34,527 nt of DNA from Hymenobacter profundi (GCF_019334315.1 NZ_JAHWGL010000051.1:1-34527), one strand, 5' to 3'. Shown: positions 1-7,259, counted from the first letter of the stretch. Notes: a model not told the origin generated them from the letters alone. Numbers and translations: made by a program.

Positions 1-159
1 ATGTTGCTTAGCGCCATTGCCTACAACCTCAAAAAGCTGCTCAAGCACTTGCCCAAACGAGTGGTGAGCCTGGCCCTGGCCCTGCAGCCAGCTTCACCGT
101 GCCTGCTTGAGTGCGGGCGAAAGAATATGCATCTATACTTTGGCTACTCACTTCAGTAG
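1..159 (+). CDS. IS1182-like transposase, 3' end only (partial at window edge)
   Basis: The frame is open from base 1 and ends at a TAG at 157-159, giving the last ~52 residues of a transposase. The segment AIAYNLKKLLKHLPK corresponds to AMAYNLKKYLRATLQ near the C-terminus of the complete IS1182-like transposase at 20481. An IS terminus follows nine bases later. The upstream catalytic part lies outside the window. The first 77 bases are identical to the reverse complement of the last 77 bases of the window; beyond that the two copies encode different tails. The protein would act as a DDE transposase on its own terminal repeats. Confidence 0.8.
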   Translation: MLLSAIAYNLKKLLKHLPKRVVSLALALQPASPCLLECGRKNMHLYFGYSLQ

Positions 160-167
160 CTAGCCGA

Positions 168-183
168 GTTCTGCAACAGACAC
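168..183 (+). repeat. Terminal inverted repeat of the left-edge IS1182-like element
   Basis: GTTCTGCAACAGACAC differs by one base from the consensus right terminus GTTCTGCAACAGCCAC seen at 19291 and 34264. It lies just after the partial transposase stop codon, so the element ends at 183 and unique sequence begins at 184. Confidence 0.75.
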
Positions 184-476
184 CTGCGTTTATTTAAACG
201 TTACAGGTACTAGAATCGCATTCCTCTTTATTCTTCACTTATTCTTGAGGGCGATCCCCAAAAAGCAGAATATCACTTCCTACTTAGCATAAATTCGACT
301 TGTTAAACGGTGCTACATCTGACATTAACACTTCCCTTTATCTTAAAGCACACTAGTAGCCCCATTAACGGTGTAGCCCTTAGCAGGAGTTAGCAAAGGA
401 GGGTAAGGCAACCGTGACGGGCAACAGGTGGACGTGGTAGCGGCTCGTACCCAGGTGCGAGCAGGCAGTGAAGTCG
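184..476. other. Intergenic stretch between IS end and Gfo/Idh/MocA gene
   Basis: I see no gene here. The sequence is relatively AT-rich up to about 360. The piece TTTAAACGTTACA at about 191-203 recurs in inverted orientation just outside the right-edge IS (about 34306-34318). This suggests that both insertion sites share a short repeated target or ancestral flank. Confidence 0.5.
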
Positions 477-1592
477 TTAGTTGTTGAGTTGGGCGGCTAG
501 GTCTACGTTCAGAGTGCGGCCTTCGGCCGAGGCCTGCGTGATGCGGTCGAGCAGGCGGTGCAGGTGCAAGCCGTTCTCGAACGTGGGCGCGTAGTGCGTG
601 TCGTGGCGCAGGTCGTTGAGGACCGCCTGGTAGGCCTCATAGAGGCCGCGCACGGGTTGGGCCGGCTCCTCGGTCCCTACCAGTTCGACCGGAATCGGCA
701 GCGGGCGCAGCGCCTCGCCACTCGGCGCATACTGCAGGCTTACGGGGGCGAGCTGGTAATGGCCCGAGTCGCCCGAGAGGACGATGTCGCCCTTCGTGCC
801 GTTGATTTCCCAATGGAAATTGAGGCCCGCCGTGGTGCCACTGCGGTAGTGAAGAGAAGCGACGGCCCCCTGCGCTAGCACCCCCGTGACGACTACCTGG
901 TCATCGGTGAGCTGCGGCAAGCTGATGTTTTCCGGCTGCAGCGTTACCTGCGTGCGGCGGCGGGCCAGCGTGGCACTCAGGTGCTGAAAATCGCCCACGA
1001 CCCGCGCAAAGGCCGCCAGCAAATGCCCTACGGGAATCGTGAGCAGGGTCGCGCCATTGGCCGGGTCCAGCAGGTACTGCCCGGCCTGGTTGACGGTAGC
1101 CCCCCAGCTCATGCCCGAGCCGAGCACGGAAGTAGAGAGCACCTCCCCGATAAGCCCTTCGGCCAGCACCTGCTGGAGGTAGCGAGTTTCGGGCCGCGCG
1201 ACGGCCTGCAAGCCCACAAACGTGCGAATGCCTTTTGCCTGCGCCAGGGCCGTGAGTTCTTCGGCTTCCGGCGTGCCGTTGCCCAGGGGCCATTCGCAGT
1301 ACACCATCTTGCCCGCCGTCAGGGCGGCCGTCACCAACTGGCGATGGGTGGGCACTTTCACCGACACAACCACCAGGTCTACCTCGGGGCAATTGGCTAG
1401 GTCGTGCGCGTTGTCGAAGGCATAGGCCGCCCCAAACGCGTCGGCCGCTGCCTGGGCCGATGCCTGGTTGGACGTGCTGACCGCGACGAGTTTAAAGTCA
1501 GGTATCAGCCGTAGCGCGGGAATGTGAGCCACCGCGGCCCAGCTTGTTTTGCTGGCGCCAATGATGCCGACGCCGATTGGTTTTTTGGTCAT
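477..1592 (-). CDS. Gfo/Idh/MocA family protein, Gal80-like subgroup
   Basis: This is a 371-residue protein with an N-terminal Rossmann fold (GVGIIGAS at residues 7-14), probably for NAD(P), followed by the usual alpha/beta dimerisation domain. Length matches the family. The family's catalytic EKP motif is replaced by C-E-W-P-L-G at residues 99-104, as in the Gal80-like branch, whose yeast member is a nucleotide-binding regulator rather than an active dehydrogenase. The product may therefore be a dehydrogenase of altered chemistry or a sensor; the substrate is not predictable. It ends the minus-strand series that runs down from the SDR at 2273, with an 81-base gap. Family assignment is secure; function is open. 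Confidence 0.85.
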   Translation of the reverse strand: MTKKPIGVGIIGASKTSWAAVAHIPALRLIPDFKLVAVSTSNQASAQAAADAFGAAYAFDNAHDLANCPEVDLVVVSVKVPTHRQLVTAALTAGKMVYCEWPLGNGTPEAEELTALAQAKGIRTFVGLQAVARPETRYLQQVLAEGLIGEVLSTSVLGSGMSWGATVNQAGQYLLDPANGATLLTIPVGHLLAAFARVVGDFQHLSATLARRRTQVTLQPENISLPQLTDDQVVVTGVLAQGAVASLHYRSGTTAGLNFHWEINGTKGDIVLSGDSGHYQLAPVSLQYAPSGEALRPLPIPVELVGTEEPAQPVRGLYEAYQAVLNDLRHDTHYAPTFENGLHLHRLLDRITQASAEGRTLNVDLAAQLNN

Positions 1593-1673
1593 GGATGGTA
1601 ACTGGAAGCGGAGAGTGGAGGGAAGGGGTACCTAGACGATGGTTTCCGGTACCATGCGGGTCTGCGCCATGTG

Positions 1674-2273
1674 CTAGAAGTGCTCGGCCATGATGGCGGA
1701 CGTACTGGCCGGGTCGCCCTTATCAACCCCTAGATTAATCGTTAGGAGCTCCGCGTAAACGCCTTCCGGCTGCAAGGACTGGTGCAGCTGGAAGGCCAGG
1801 CGCAGCCCGGCCTTGCCAATGGAGAGCGACCCAAAGGCGGGGCTCGGGTGCGTGCCCAGCCCCCCGCCGGTCAGCAGCACGGCCCCGCCGTTTTGTTTGA
1901 GCTCGGCCAATACCGTCTGCACGCTGCTTAGCGCCCCCACCACGTTGACGCCGAAATCCTGCCCGAGGTCCTCGGCGGATAGGCGCAGGATGTCGCTGGG
2001 CTTCTTCACCGCAGCATTGTATAGCAGGACACTGACGCTCCAGAGCTTGGCCGACAAGCGGCGCAAGGCGGCCGACAGTTCGGACGTATTACCGGCGTCG
2101 GCCGCTTCAAAGGCCACGGGGATGCCTTGGGCAACTAGTTGCGTGACCAGCGCCTCGCTGTGCTCGGGGTTGCGGCCGATGAGGCCCACGGCGTAGCCTT
2201 CCGCGCCGAATCGGTGCGCCACCGCCGCGCTGATGCCGGGGCCGGCTCCGACGGTGAGGATGGTTTTAGCCAT
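1674..2273 (-). CDS. Atypical short-chain dehydrogenase, probably truncated by a premature TAG
   Basis: This 199-residue Rossmann protein opens with VGAGPGISAAVA, the glycine pattern of divergent SDRs. The NAG-type motif reads YNAA, and the canonical YxxxK reads LxxxK (L150, K154), so the catalytic tyrosine is missing at the usual place. The product ends in AEHF at a TAG. Reading past that codon gives HMAQTRMVPETIV and a second TAG at 1632-1634. Related proteins carry a Trp-rich C-terminal helix here, so the TAG may replace a TGG tryptophan codon. The gene lies between the Gal80-like gene and an ohrR-like gene on the same strand. An NAD(P)-dependent reductase role is family knowledge, not shown. 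Confidence 0.75.
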   Translation of the reverse strand: MAKTILTVGAGPGISAAVAHRFGAEGYAVGLIGRNPEHSEALVTQLVAQGIPVAFEAADAGNTSELSAALRRLSAKLWSVSVLLYNAAVKKPSDILRLSAEDLGQDFGVNVVGALSSVQTVLAELKQNGGAVLLTGGGLGTHPSPAFGSLSIGKAGLRLAFQLHQSLQPEGVYAELLTINLGVDKGDPASTSAIMAEHF

Positions 2274-2429
2274 AGATGTTAGTAGAATGGGCTGCCGCCG
2301 ATGGTCTTGTTGGGCAGGGGTGGTAAATCAAAAGCAGGTACACGCTAGCCGTGGCCCCCGGCAGGTAGGGCCAACGCTACGGGGCAGACAGGCGGCTGGG
2401 TACTGGCTTTCCGCAACAGCGAGCGGTTA

Positions 2430-2879
2430 CTACCGCAGGATGTTAATGAGGTGGTTGAGCGCTGGGCGCAGGTCTACCAAACTCTCGTCCCGGCTTTGCA
2501 GCAGCTGCGCCAACTGCGCGGGAACCTGGCGAGCGGGCTCGTATAGTGCCGCCCCAGCCGGCAGCAGGCGGATAAGCACTGAACGCTCGTCGCGCGGGTC
2601 ACGGTGGCGGCTGATGAGCTCCCGCTTCTCCAGCAGCTTCAGCAAGGGCGTAAGCGTGCCTGTATCAAGCAGCAGCTGCTGACCGAGGTCCTTGACCGCT
2701 ATTTCCTTGTGCTCCCACAGCACCAGCATCACCAAGTACTGCGAGTACGTCAGGCCCAACGGGGCCAGCAAGGGCTGATACGCTTTGGTAAAGAGCCGCG
2801 ACACGGCATACAGCGGGAAGCAGGTTTGCTCTTGCAGCTTCAATCGGGGGTCGAACTCGAAGTCGGTAGCACTGGACAT
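2430..2879 (-). CDS. OhrR-like MarR family regulator (copy 1)
   Basis: This 149-residue winged-helix regulator starts at MSSATDFEFD; a longer upstream frame exists but would begin with a non-homologous tail. The N-terminal EQTCFPLYAVSR carries the conserved peroxide-sensing cysteine of OhrR proteins (C20). TYSQYLVMLVLWE, LLLDTGTLTPLLKLLEKR and DPRDERSV form the HTH and wing. OhrR members are dimeric repressors released when organic hydroperoxides or HOCl oxidise the cysteine. Its closest relative in the window is copy 2 at 5872. A 17-bp motif at 2929-2945, also found upstream of copy 2, is a candidate autoregulatory operator. No ohr gene is adjacent; its neighbours are an SDR and an Old Yellow Enzyme, which suggests control of these reductases. 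Confidence 0.85.
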   Translation of the reverse strand: MSSATDFEFDPRLKLQEQTCFPLYAVSRLFTKAYQPLLAPLGLTYSQYLVMLVLWEHKEIAVKDLGQQLLLDTGTLTPLLKLLEKRELISRHRDPRDERSVLIRLLPAGAALYEPARQVPAQLAQLLQSRDESLVDLRPALNHLINILR

Positions 2880-2928
2880 AAGGGACAGGTTAAGGGAATG
2901 CGAACATAACGCGACCTGACGGTAAAAC

Positions 2929-2945
2929 ATTGCACCAAATTAAAT
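2929..2945. promoter_or_regulatory. Candidate OhrR operator upstream of ohrR copy 1
   Basis: ATTGCACCAAATTAAAT lies about 50 bases upstream of the MSSATDF start. It matches ATTGCACCCAATGTAAT, found at 6369-6385 upstream of the second ohrR gene, in 14 of 17 positions and in the same orientation. Conservation at the same place before two paralogous regulators suggests a shared operator. Confidence 0.5.
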
Positions 2946-3076
2946 GAGATACAGTGCTTTTACGCCGTACTGGCTAGCTTCCAAGCGGTAGCGTGGTGCC
3001 TCATTCCGTGGGCAGGATGCCGTCCAGCATGAAAAAATGTCCACCCAGCCCACTCAACACCTCTTGGCGAAGACTA

Positions 3077-4129
3077 TTACCCTCCGGCTTGCGGTTCCGC
3101 AACCAACCACTTGGACCCGTAGCGCGTGTACGGCTCCGGCACGTCAATGCTGGCGCCTAGCTCCTGGGCGGCCGTTCGGGGCCAGAATGGGTCTTTGAGG
3201 ATTTGGCGACCAATATAGACCAGGTCAGCCTGCCCTTTCTGGAGGATTTCCTCCGCCTGCTGCCCCGTGAGAATGACACCCACGGCGCCCGTGGCGATGC
3301 CCACTTCCCGCTTAATCAACTCGGCGGCGGGCACCTGGTAGCCGGGATAAGTCGTTACCTGCACCGGCGCAATGCCGCCCGAGCTGCAATCCACCAGGTC
3401 CACGCCATCGGCCTGCATAAGCCGGGCATACGGGATGAAAGAGGCCGGCGTGTTGCCGCCTTCTTGGTAGTCGGTGCTGGAAATCCGAACGAACAGTGGC
3501 CCCTCCCAGTGGGTTTTTACCTCCCGGATGACGTCGCTCAGGAAGCGATACCGGTTTTCCGGGCTACCGCCGTATTCATCCTGCCGTTGATTGGACAGGG
3601 GCGAGAGGAAGGTATTGACCAGGCCCCCGTGGGCCCCGTGTATTTCCAGGATATCAAAGCCGCTGGTGGTAGCCCGGCGGGCCGCGGCACCGTATTGCGC
3701 CACGACTGCCCGCATATCCTCCTGGCTCATTTCTCTCGGCACTGGGCTCTGCTCGCTGAAGGGAATCGGGGAAGGGCCCATCGGTACCGCACCGGGGGCG
3801 TTAGTAGACCGGCCAGCGTGCGAAAGCTGAATGCCAGCCTTGGCGCCCAGACTGTGCAGCAGCTCCACCATCGCCGTCAGGCCCGGCACGTGCGTATCCG
3901 CCCAAATGCCGAGGTTACGCTCGCCCACCTGGCTGTCTTGGGCGATGGAAGCTGCCTCCAGAAATACCAGCCCCACTTGGCCTAGTGCCCGAGCCCCGTA
4001 ATGGACTCTCTGCCATTCCGTAATGTTGCCGTCTTCATCGGCGCTGTGCGTGAACATGGGGGACATGACCACGCGGTTCTTCAACTCCACGTTTTTGATT
4101 TTGAACGGGGAAAAAAGCAGAGTATTCAT
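3077..4129 (-). CDS. NADH:flavin oxidoreductase, Old Yellow Enzyme family (YqjM-like)
   Basis: This 350-residue TIM-barrel flavoprotein is the expected family length. N-terminal LLFSPFKIKNVELKNRVVMS and the central SGFDILEIHGAHGG, with the His pair that holds the electrophile, are characteristic. So is FLSPLSNQRQDEYGGSPENR. The C-terminal VYIGRQILKDPFWP phosphate-binding region for FMN is also present. The family reduces activated C=C bonds of enones, nitro compounds and similar electrophiles with NAD(P)H. The YqjM-type position usually holding Cys (SPMCQY) reads SPMFTH, and the Tyr after HGAHG is Gly, so redox potential and substrate range may differ. It sits between ohrR copy 1 and an SDR on the same strand, consistent with electrophile detoxification. 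Confidence 0.9.
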   Translation of the reverse strand: MNTLLFSPFKIKNVELKNRVVMSPMFTHSADEDGNITEWQRVHYGARALGQVGLVFLEAASIAQDSQVGERNLGIWADTHVPGLTAMVELLHSLGAKAGIQLSHAGRSTNAPGAVPMGPSPIPFSEQSPVPREMSQEDMRAVVAQYGAAARRATTSGFDILEIHGAHGGLVNTFLSPLSNQRQDEYGGSPENRYRFLSDVIREVKTHWEGPLFVRISSTDYQEGGNTPASFIPYARLMQADGVDLVDCSSGGIAPVQVTTYPGYQVPAAELIKREVGIATGAVGVILTGQQAEEILQKGQADLVYIGRQILKDPFWPRTAAQELGASIDVPEPYTRYGSKWLVAEPQAGG

Positions 4130-4209
4130 ATACTAGGTAGTGAGTTACGGTTAAGTGAGACTGACGGAATACCGGGGTCTTTCTGCTGCATTGGGTGTAT
4201 ACAGGCATA

Positions 4210-4281
4210 TTTGCCCCGGCAGTCCCTTCCGCCCGGGCCAGGGTCACTCCTGGCCCGGGCGGAAGGGACTGCCAGGGCAAA
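4210..4281. terminator. Very long perfect hairpin between SDR and OYE genes
   Basis: Arms 4218-4242 and 4249-4273 are perfectly complementary over 25 bp around a 6-base loop (GTCACT). After one mismatch the pairing continues to 4210/4281. The core is GC-rich (CCGGGCGGAAGGGACTGCC on one arm). It lies downstream of the SDR stop and upstream of the OYE start on the minus strand, so a transcription terminator is the plain reading. There is no U-run, and the arms are longer than usual. A palindromic mobile repeat is an alternative. Confidence 0.6.
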
Positions 4282-4420
4282 CGAGACTTCCTAGGTAGTG
4301 TAGCCCGCCGTGCTGCCGCTGCCTACCGGCAGCACGGCTAGTTCTGGCAGGCTTAGCGTACGGTCAGCCGCCGCCACAGGCTGCTTCCGGTAAAATGAGG
4401 CGCTTGGTGCGCCGAATCGG

Positions 4421-5212
4421 CTAAATATTGCCGTAGATACTCGACTCGCCGCCATCGACGGCAATGGTCTGGCCGTTGACGTAAGAGGCTTCGTCGCTAA
4501 GCAGGAAGCAGACGACCTTGGCTACTTCCTCGGGCAAGCCCAGGCGTTTGGTGGGGTTGTTCCGGGTAAAGTCCGCTTGCGCCTTTTCGGGGTCGGCCGG
4601 ATTAAGTTGTTTGAACCCCTCCGACGTCAGGTGCGTCAGGATGGCGCCGGGCGCCACGGCGTTGGTCATGATGCCATAGCGTCCATACTCCAGCGCGGTG
4701 CTTTTCGTCATGCCCACTACGGCGTGCTTGCTGGCCACGTACGGTGTATAGTTGACTACCGCACGCAGGCCGGCCACCGAAGCCACGTTCACAATGCGGC
4801 CGTACTGCTGCTGCTGCATGACGGGCAGCACATGGCGCAGCCCGTAATACACCCCCATCAGGTTAATGTCGATAATCTTCTTGAAAATGGCCAGGTCGTA
4901 ATCCACGACGCTCGCCTGCGTGCCATCAATACCGGCATTATTGTAAAAGCCGTCGATGCGCCCAAAGGCCTTTACCGTTTCGTCAACGTAGTGCTGAACG
5001 GCCGCTTCCTCCGACACATCCGCCATGACTGTTAGCAGCCGTATCGCGGGGAATTGAGTGGCAATTTCCTGCTCGGCTTTGGTCAGGCTTTCCTGGTTGT
5101 AATCAACCAGTACAAGATTAGCCCCCTTCGTGGCCAGCTCCTTGGCAGTGGCCAGCCCCAGGCCCATCGCGGCCCCGGTAATGATGATGGTTTTTCCCTG
5201 AAAGTTACTCAT
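4421..5212 (-). CDS. Classical short-chain dehydrogenase/reductase
   Basis: This 263-residue SDR has every classical motif: TGAAMGLG cofactor loop (residues 12-19), NNAG (91-94), catalytic S145, Y158 and K162 (YVASK), and the C-terminal SDEASYVNGQTIAVDGG typical of 3-oxoacyl-ACP reductase-like or glucose dehydrogenase-like enzymes. The acidic residue after beta-2 (VDYN) favours NAD over NADP. It is a cytosolic alcohol/ketone oxidoreductase whose substrate cannot be read from sequence. It stands between ohr copy 1 upstream and the OYE gene downstream, separated from the latter by a long hairpin. Confidence 0.9.
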   Translation of the reverse strand: MSNFQGKTIIITGAAMGLGLATAKELATKGANLVLVDYNQESLTKAEQEIATQFPAIRLLTVMADVSEEAAVQHYVDETVKAFGRIDGFYNNAGIDGTQASVVDYDLAIFKKIIDINLMGVYYGLRHVLPVMQQQQYGRIVNVASVAGLRAVVNYTPYVASKHAVVGMTKSTALEYGRYGIMTNAVAPGAILTHLTSEGFKQLNPADPEKAQADFTRNNPTKRLGLPEEVAKVVCFLLSDEASYVNGQTIAVDGGESSIYGNI

Positions 5213-5252
5213 GATGAATTAGGTTGGCTAGGGTGACTGCTGCGAATGACCA

Positions 5253-5270
5253 CCTTGGCACAAGCCAAGG
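5253..5270 (-). terminator. Small hairpin downstream of ohr copy 1
   Basis: CCTTGGC (5253-5259), loop ACAA, GCCAAGG (5264-5270) is a perfect 7-bp stem about 47 bases beyond the ohr stop codon and before the SDR start. There is no clear T-run, so it is only a candidate terminator or processing hairpin. Confidence 0.3.
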
Positions 5271-5316
5271 CCTATGTGCCTGATTAGTAAGCGGCAGGCA
5301 ACCGCCAGCGCGTGAC

Positions 5317-5766
5317 CTAGGCGGCGACGGTGACGTCTTCGGTGGTGATGGTGAGCTTCACGTCTACGTTGCCGCGGATAGCCCGCGAGTAGGGACACAT
5401 ATGGTGCGCCTTGTTCACCACGTCTTCGGCTTGCTCCTGGGTGATGCCCGGCAGGTTGACGTGCAGGGCCACGCCCAGCGTGGGCAGCTGCTCCTCGTTC
5501 ATAAACATGTCCACGGCGGCGTCCACTGAAATCTCACCCACGGCGGCTTTGGCTTGCTTGGCCATGCCGATTACGGCGTTGCCGAAGCAGGCCGCGTAGC
5601 CGGCGGCAAAGAGCTGTTCGGGGTTGGTGGCGCCTGCGCGGGCCCGGCCGCCCAGGGCGCGGGGCATCGTCAGCTCCAGGCTAAGGACATTGTCGTTGGT
5701 TTCGATGCGGCCGTCGCGGCCCCCGATGGATTTGGCTTGGGCGTGGGCTAAGGGAGTGGTTGCCAT
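5317..5766 (-). CDS. ohr: Organic hydroperoxide resistance peroxidase, Ohr (copy 1)
   Basis: This 149-residue OsmC/Ohr protein is full length. The peroxidatic cysteine is C60 in AACFGNA and the resolving cysteine C124 in HMCPYSRAIRGN; the Arg in GGRARAGATNPEQLFAAGY is the conserved partner. Ohr enzymes reduce fatty-acid and other organic hydroperoxides using lipoylated protein as thiol donor. It lies 105 bases downstream of ohrR copy 2 on the same strand and has no AT-rich palindrome of its own, so it may be read from the ohrR promoter. A second ohr gene lies at 7404, and the two proteins are very similar through the active site. Confidence 0.93.
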   Translation of the reverse strand: MATTPLAHAQAKSIGGRDGRIETNDNVLSLELTMPRALGGRARAGATNPEQLFAAGYAACFGNAVIGMAKQAKAAVGEISVDAAVDMFMNEEQLPTLGVALHVNLPGITQEQAEDVVNKAHHMCPYSRAIRGNVDVKLTITTEDVTVAA

Positions 5767-5850
5767 GATATTGAAAAATGGGGTGAAAAAAGTAAGACGT
5801 AAGGCCGGCGTAATCGTCCAGCCAGGGAAACAATACTAGCCCGGTCGCTA

Positions 5851-5869
5851 CCGACCCGGCGGCGGTCGG
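5851..5869 (-). terminator. Hairpin between ohrR copy 2 and ohr copy 1
   Basis: CCGACC (5851-5856) and GGTCGG (5864-5869) form a 6-bp GC stem with a 7-base loop directly after the ohrR stop codon. It could attenuate transcription into ohr or be chance in GC-rich sequence. Confidence 0.25.
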
Positions 5870-5871
5870 GC

Positions 5872-6330
5872 CTACGCTAGGCGGCGGATGAGCTGTTTCA
5901 ACTCTTGCCGCAGGCCCGCTAGACCAGCAGGCGACTTCGCATACTGCTGGTCCGATTGGGCCGGAATGTGGCGGGCTCGCTCGTGCAGGGCCACGCCAGC
6001 TGGCAGCAGCGTTATCCGCACCGAGCGCTCATCGTGCGGGTCCCGTTGGCGACTGACCAGGCCGCGCTGCGCCAGCCGCTTGAGCAAGGGCGTGAGCGTG
6101 CCCGAATCGAGGAGCAGGTGCTGGCCGAGGTCCTTCACGGTTAGTTCGCGGTGCTCCCAGAGCAGCAGCAGCACCAGGTACTGCGGGTAGGTAAGGTCCA
6201 GCGGGGTCAGCAAGGGCTGATAGGCCTTGGTGAGGAGCCGCGACAAGGCGTACACCTGAAAACAAGTCTGCTCTTCCAGCTTCAGTTGGGGGTCGAATTC
6301 GAAGGAGCCGGCAGTAAGGACACTACTCAT
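5872..6330 (-). CDS. ohrR: OhrR-like MarR family regulator (copy 2)
   Basis: This 152-residue winged-helix repressor is a clear paralogue of the protein at 2430. EEQTCFQVYALSR holds the sensing cysteine C23; YPQYLVLLLLWEH, LLLDSGTLTPLLKRL and DPHDERSVRI are the OhrR HTH and wing. It precedes ohr copy 1 on the same strand, the standard ohrR-ohr arrangement, so the symbol is given with fair confidence. The candidate operator at 6369-6385 lies about 40-55 bases before the start. The C-terminal helix is a little longer than in copy 1. Its likely job is hydroperoxide-responsive repression of ohr and perhaps of the nearby doxX and second ohr. Confidence 0.88.
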   Translation of the reverse strand: MSSVLTAGSFEFDPQLKLEEQTCFQVYALSRLLTKAYQPLLTPLDLTYPQYLVLLLLWEHRELTVKDLGQHLLLDSGTLTPLLKRLAQRGLVSRQRDPHDERSVRITLLPAGVALHERARHIPAQSDQQYAKSPAGLAGLRQELKQLIRRLA

Positions 6331-6368
6331 GGCTAGAAGAACCTAAAAGAGGAAGGGTACCCAATAAA

Positions 6369-6385
6369 ATTGCACCCAATGTAAT
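6369..6385. promoter_or_regulatory. Candidate OhrR operator upstream of ohrR copy 2
   Basis: ATTGCACCCAATGTAAT closely matches the sequence at 2929-2945 before the other ohrR gene. The part ATTG...CAAT is a short dyad similar to published OhrR boxes built on ATTG/CAAT halves. Confidence 0.5.
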
Positions 6386-6408
6386 ATAGCCTGATTTCGG
6401 CGGCGGTA

Positions 6409-6632
6409 TTAGAGCTGTGCGGTTAGGTAGTTGGGTAGGCCAATCGTGCGCATCAGGTCTACCTGCTGCTTGAGCCAGGACAGGTGCTCCGTTTCGCCCT
6501 CGATGTAATTGACCAACAGGTTCTCTGTGGTCACGTCCGTGTCCAGGGCGTCAAACATCCCCTGCACCTGTAGCAAGCCTGCTTGCTGCTGCTTTCCTGG
6601 ATGATGCGGCTGGTTTCTTGGTGCGCGCTCAT
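6409..6632 (-). pseudogene. Bacterioferritin C-terminal remnant, apparently frameshifted
   Basis: The last ~50 codons encode a piece that aligns closely with the fourth helix and tail of bacterioferritin. GETEHLSWLKQQVDL keeps the ExxH metal-ligand pair, and IGLPNYLTAQL is the family's final helix. A normal bacterioferritin has about 155-160 residues, so helices A-C and the haem methionine are missing. Upstream, an ATG at 6632 opens MSAHQETSRIIQESSSKQ in another frame. A one-base shift around 6575 would join it to GLLQVQGMFDALDTD, giving a 75-residue product that is still too short. A decayed iron-storage gene is the best reading. It overlaps the 3' end of the DoxX frame only if read upstream of this ATG. 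Confidence 0.6.
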
Positions 6633-6652
6633 GAGGAAAGTAAAAGGGGGAA

Positions 6653-7132
6653 TCAATGGGTAACGTCCGCGGCCGGGGTACCGGGCCAACCAGTCTCCGC
6701 GGTTGCTCGGCGGTGCCGCTGGCGCCAAGCCTGCCAGGCTCCCGTGCTCCACAGCGCCCAGGCAATCAGCACGGGCTGGAAAAAGAGCCGGATAAGCCGG
6801 GCGCGGTCAGTGTCGAGGTTGAAGGCGCTAATATGATTGACGTACTGCGAGATATTGCCCGGAAAAATCAGCACGAAGAACGTGGCCAACGCCAGGCCTA
6901 CGTACACCTTCCGGCTGCTCCACAGGATCATGGCCAGGCCCAGACTGATTTCGGCCAGTCCAGACAGCAGGACAACGAGGTCGCTATCGAGCGGCAGCCA
7001 GGTCGGCACCTGCGCCTGAAACTCGGCGCGTTGAAACGTGAGATGGCCACTGCCGGCTTTCAGCATAAAGGCACCCAGCAAGATGCGGAGGACGGTTTGC
7101 AGCCGCGTCGTGGGAATGGAGGGAGGTAGCAT
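6653..7132 (-). CDS. DoxX family membrane protein
   Basis: This 159-residue protein has four hydrophobic segments, including VLRILLGAFMLKAGSGHL, LVVLLSGLAEISLGLAMIL and VYVGLALATFFVLIFPGNI, and the DoxX pattern HLTFQRAEFQAQVPTWLP. DoxX-type proteins are inner-membrane proteins linked to quinone or thiol redox and often appear in oxidative-stress regulons. A 37-bp palindrome at 7223-7259, about 90 bases before the start, shares its core with the palindrome upstream of the second ohr gene. This indicates joint control. The C-terminal tail after residue 140 is polar and variable. Confidence 0.85.
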   Translation of the reverse strand: MLPPSIPTTRLQTVLRILLGAFMLKAGSGHLTFQRAEFQAQVPTWLPLDSDLVVLLSGLAEISLGLAMILWSSRKVYVGLALATFFVLIFPGNISQYVNHISAFNLDTDRARLIRLFFQPVLIAWALWSTGAWQAWRQRHRRATAETGWPGTPAADVTH

Positions 7133-7222
7133 GAGCGAAAGACAAGTGAAAAAGTAACGGCGCTCGGCTGGCGATACACTTGGGATGGTGGGGGCCCGCG
7201 TTGGCCTAGCGAGCGATAAGCT

Positions 7223-7259
7223 AATGCATTGTCTAAAATTATATTTTATACAATGTATT
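7223..7259. promoter_or_regulatory. 37-bp palindromic operator upstream of doxX
   Basis: Two 17-base arms (7223-7239 and 7243-7259) match in 15 of 17 positions around a 3-base centre, TAT. Each arm holds CATTGT followed by an A/T-rich stretch. The reverse strand shares about 22 of 24 bases with 7956-7979 in front of ohr copy 2. It has the form expected of a MarR/OhrR dimer site, possibly two overlapping sites. Confidence 0.65.

Noticed and set aside
3203..3985. 260-residue plus-strand frame
   Set aside because: It is antisense to the Old Yellow Enzyme gene, whose motifs are complete.
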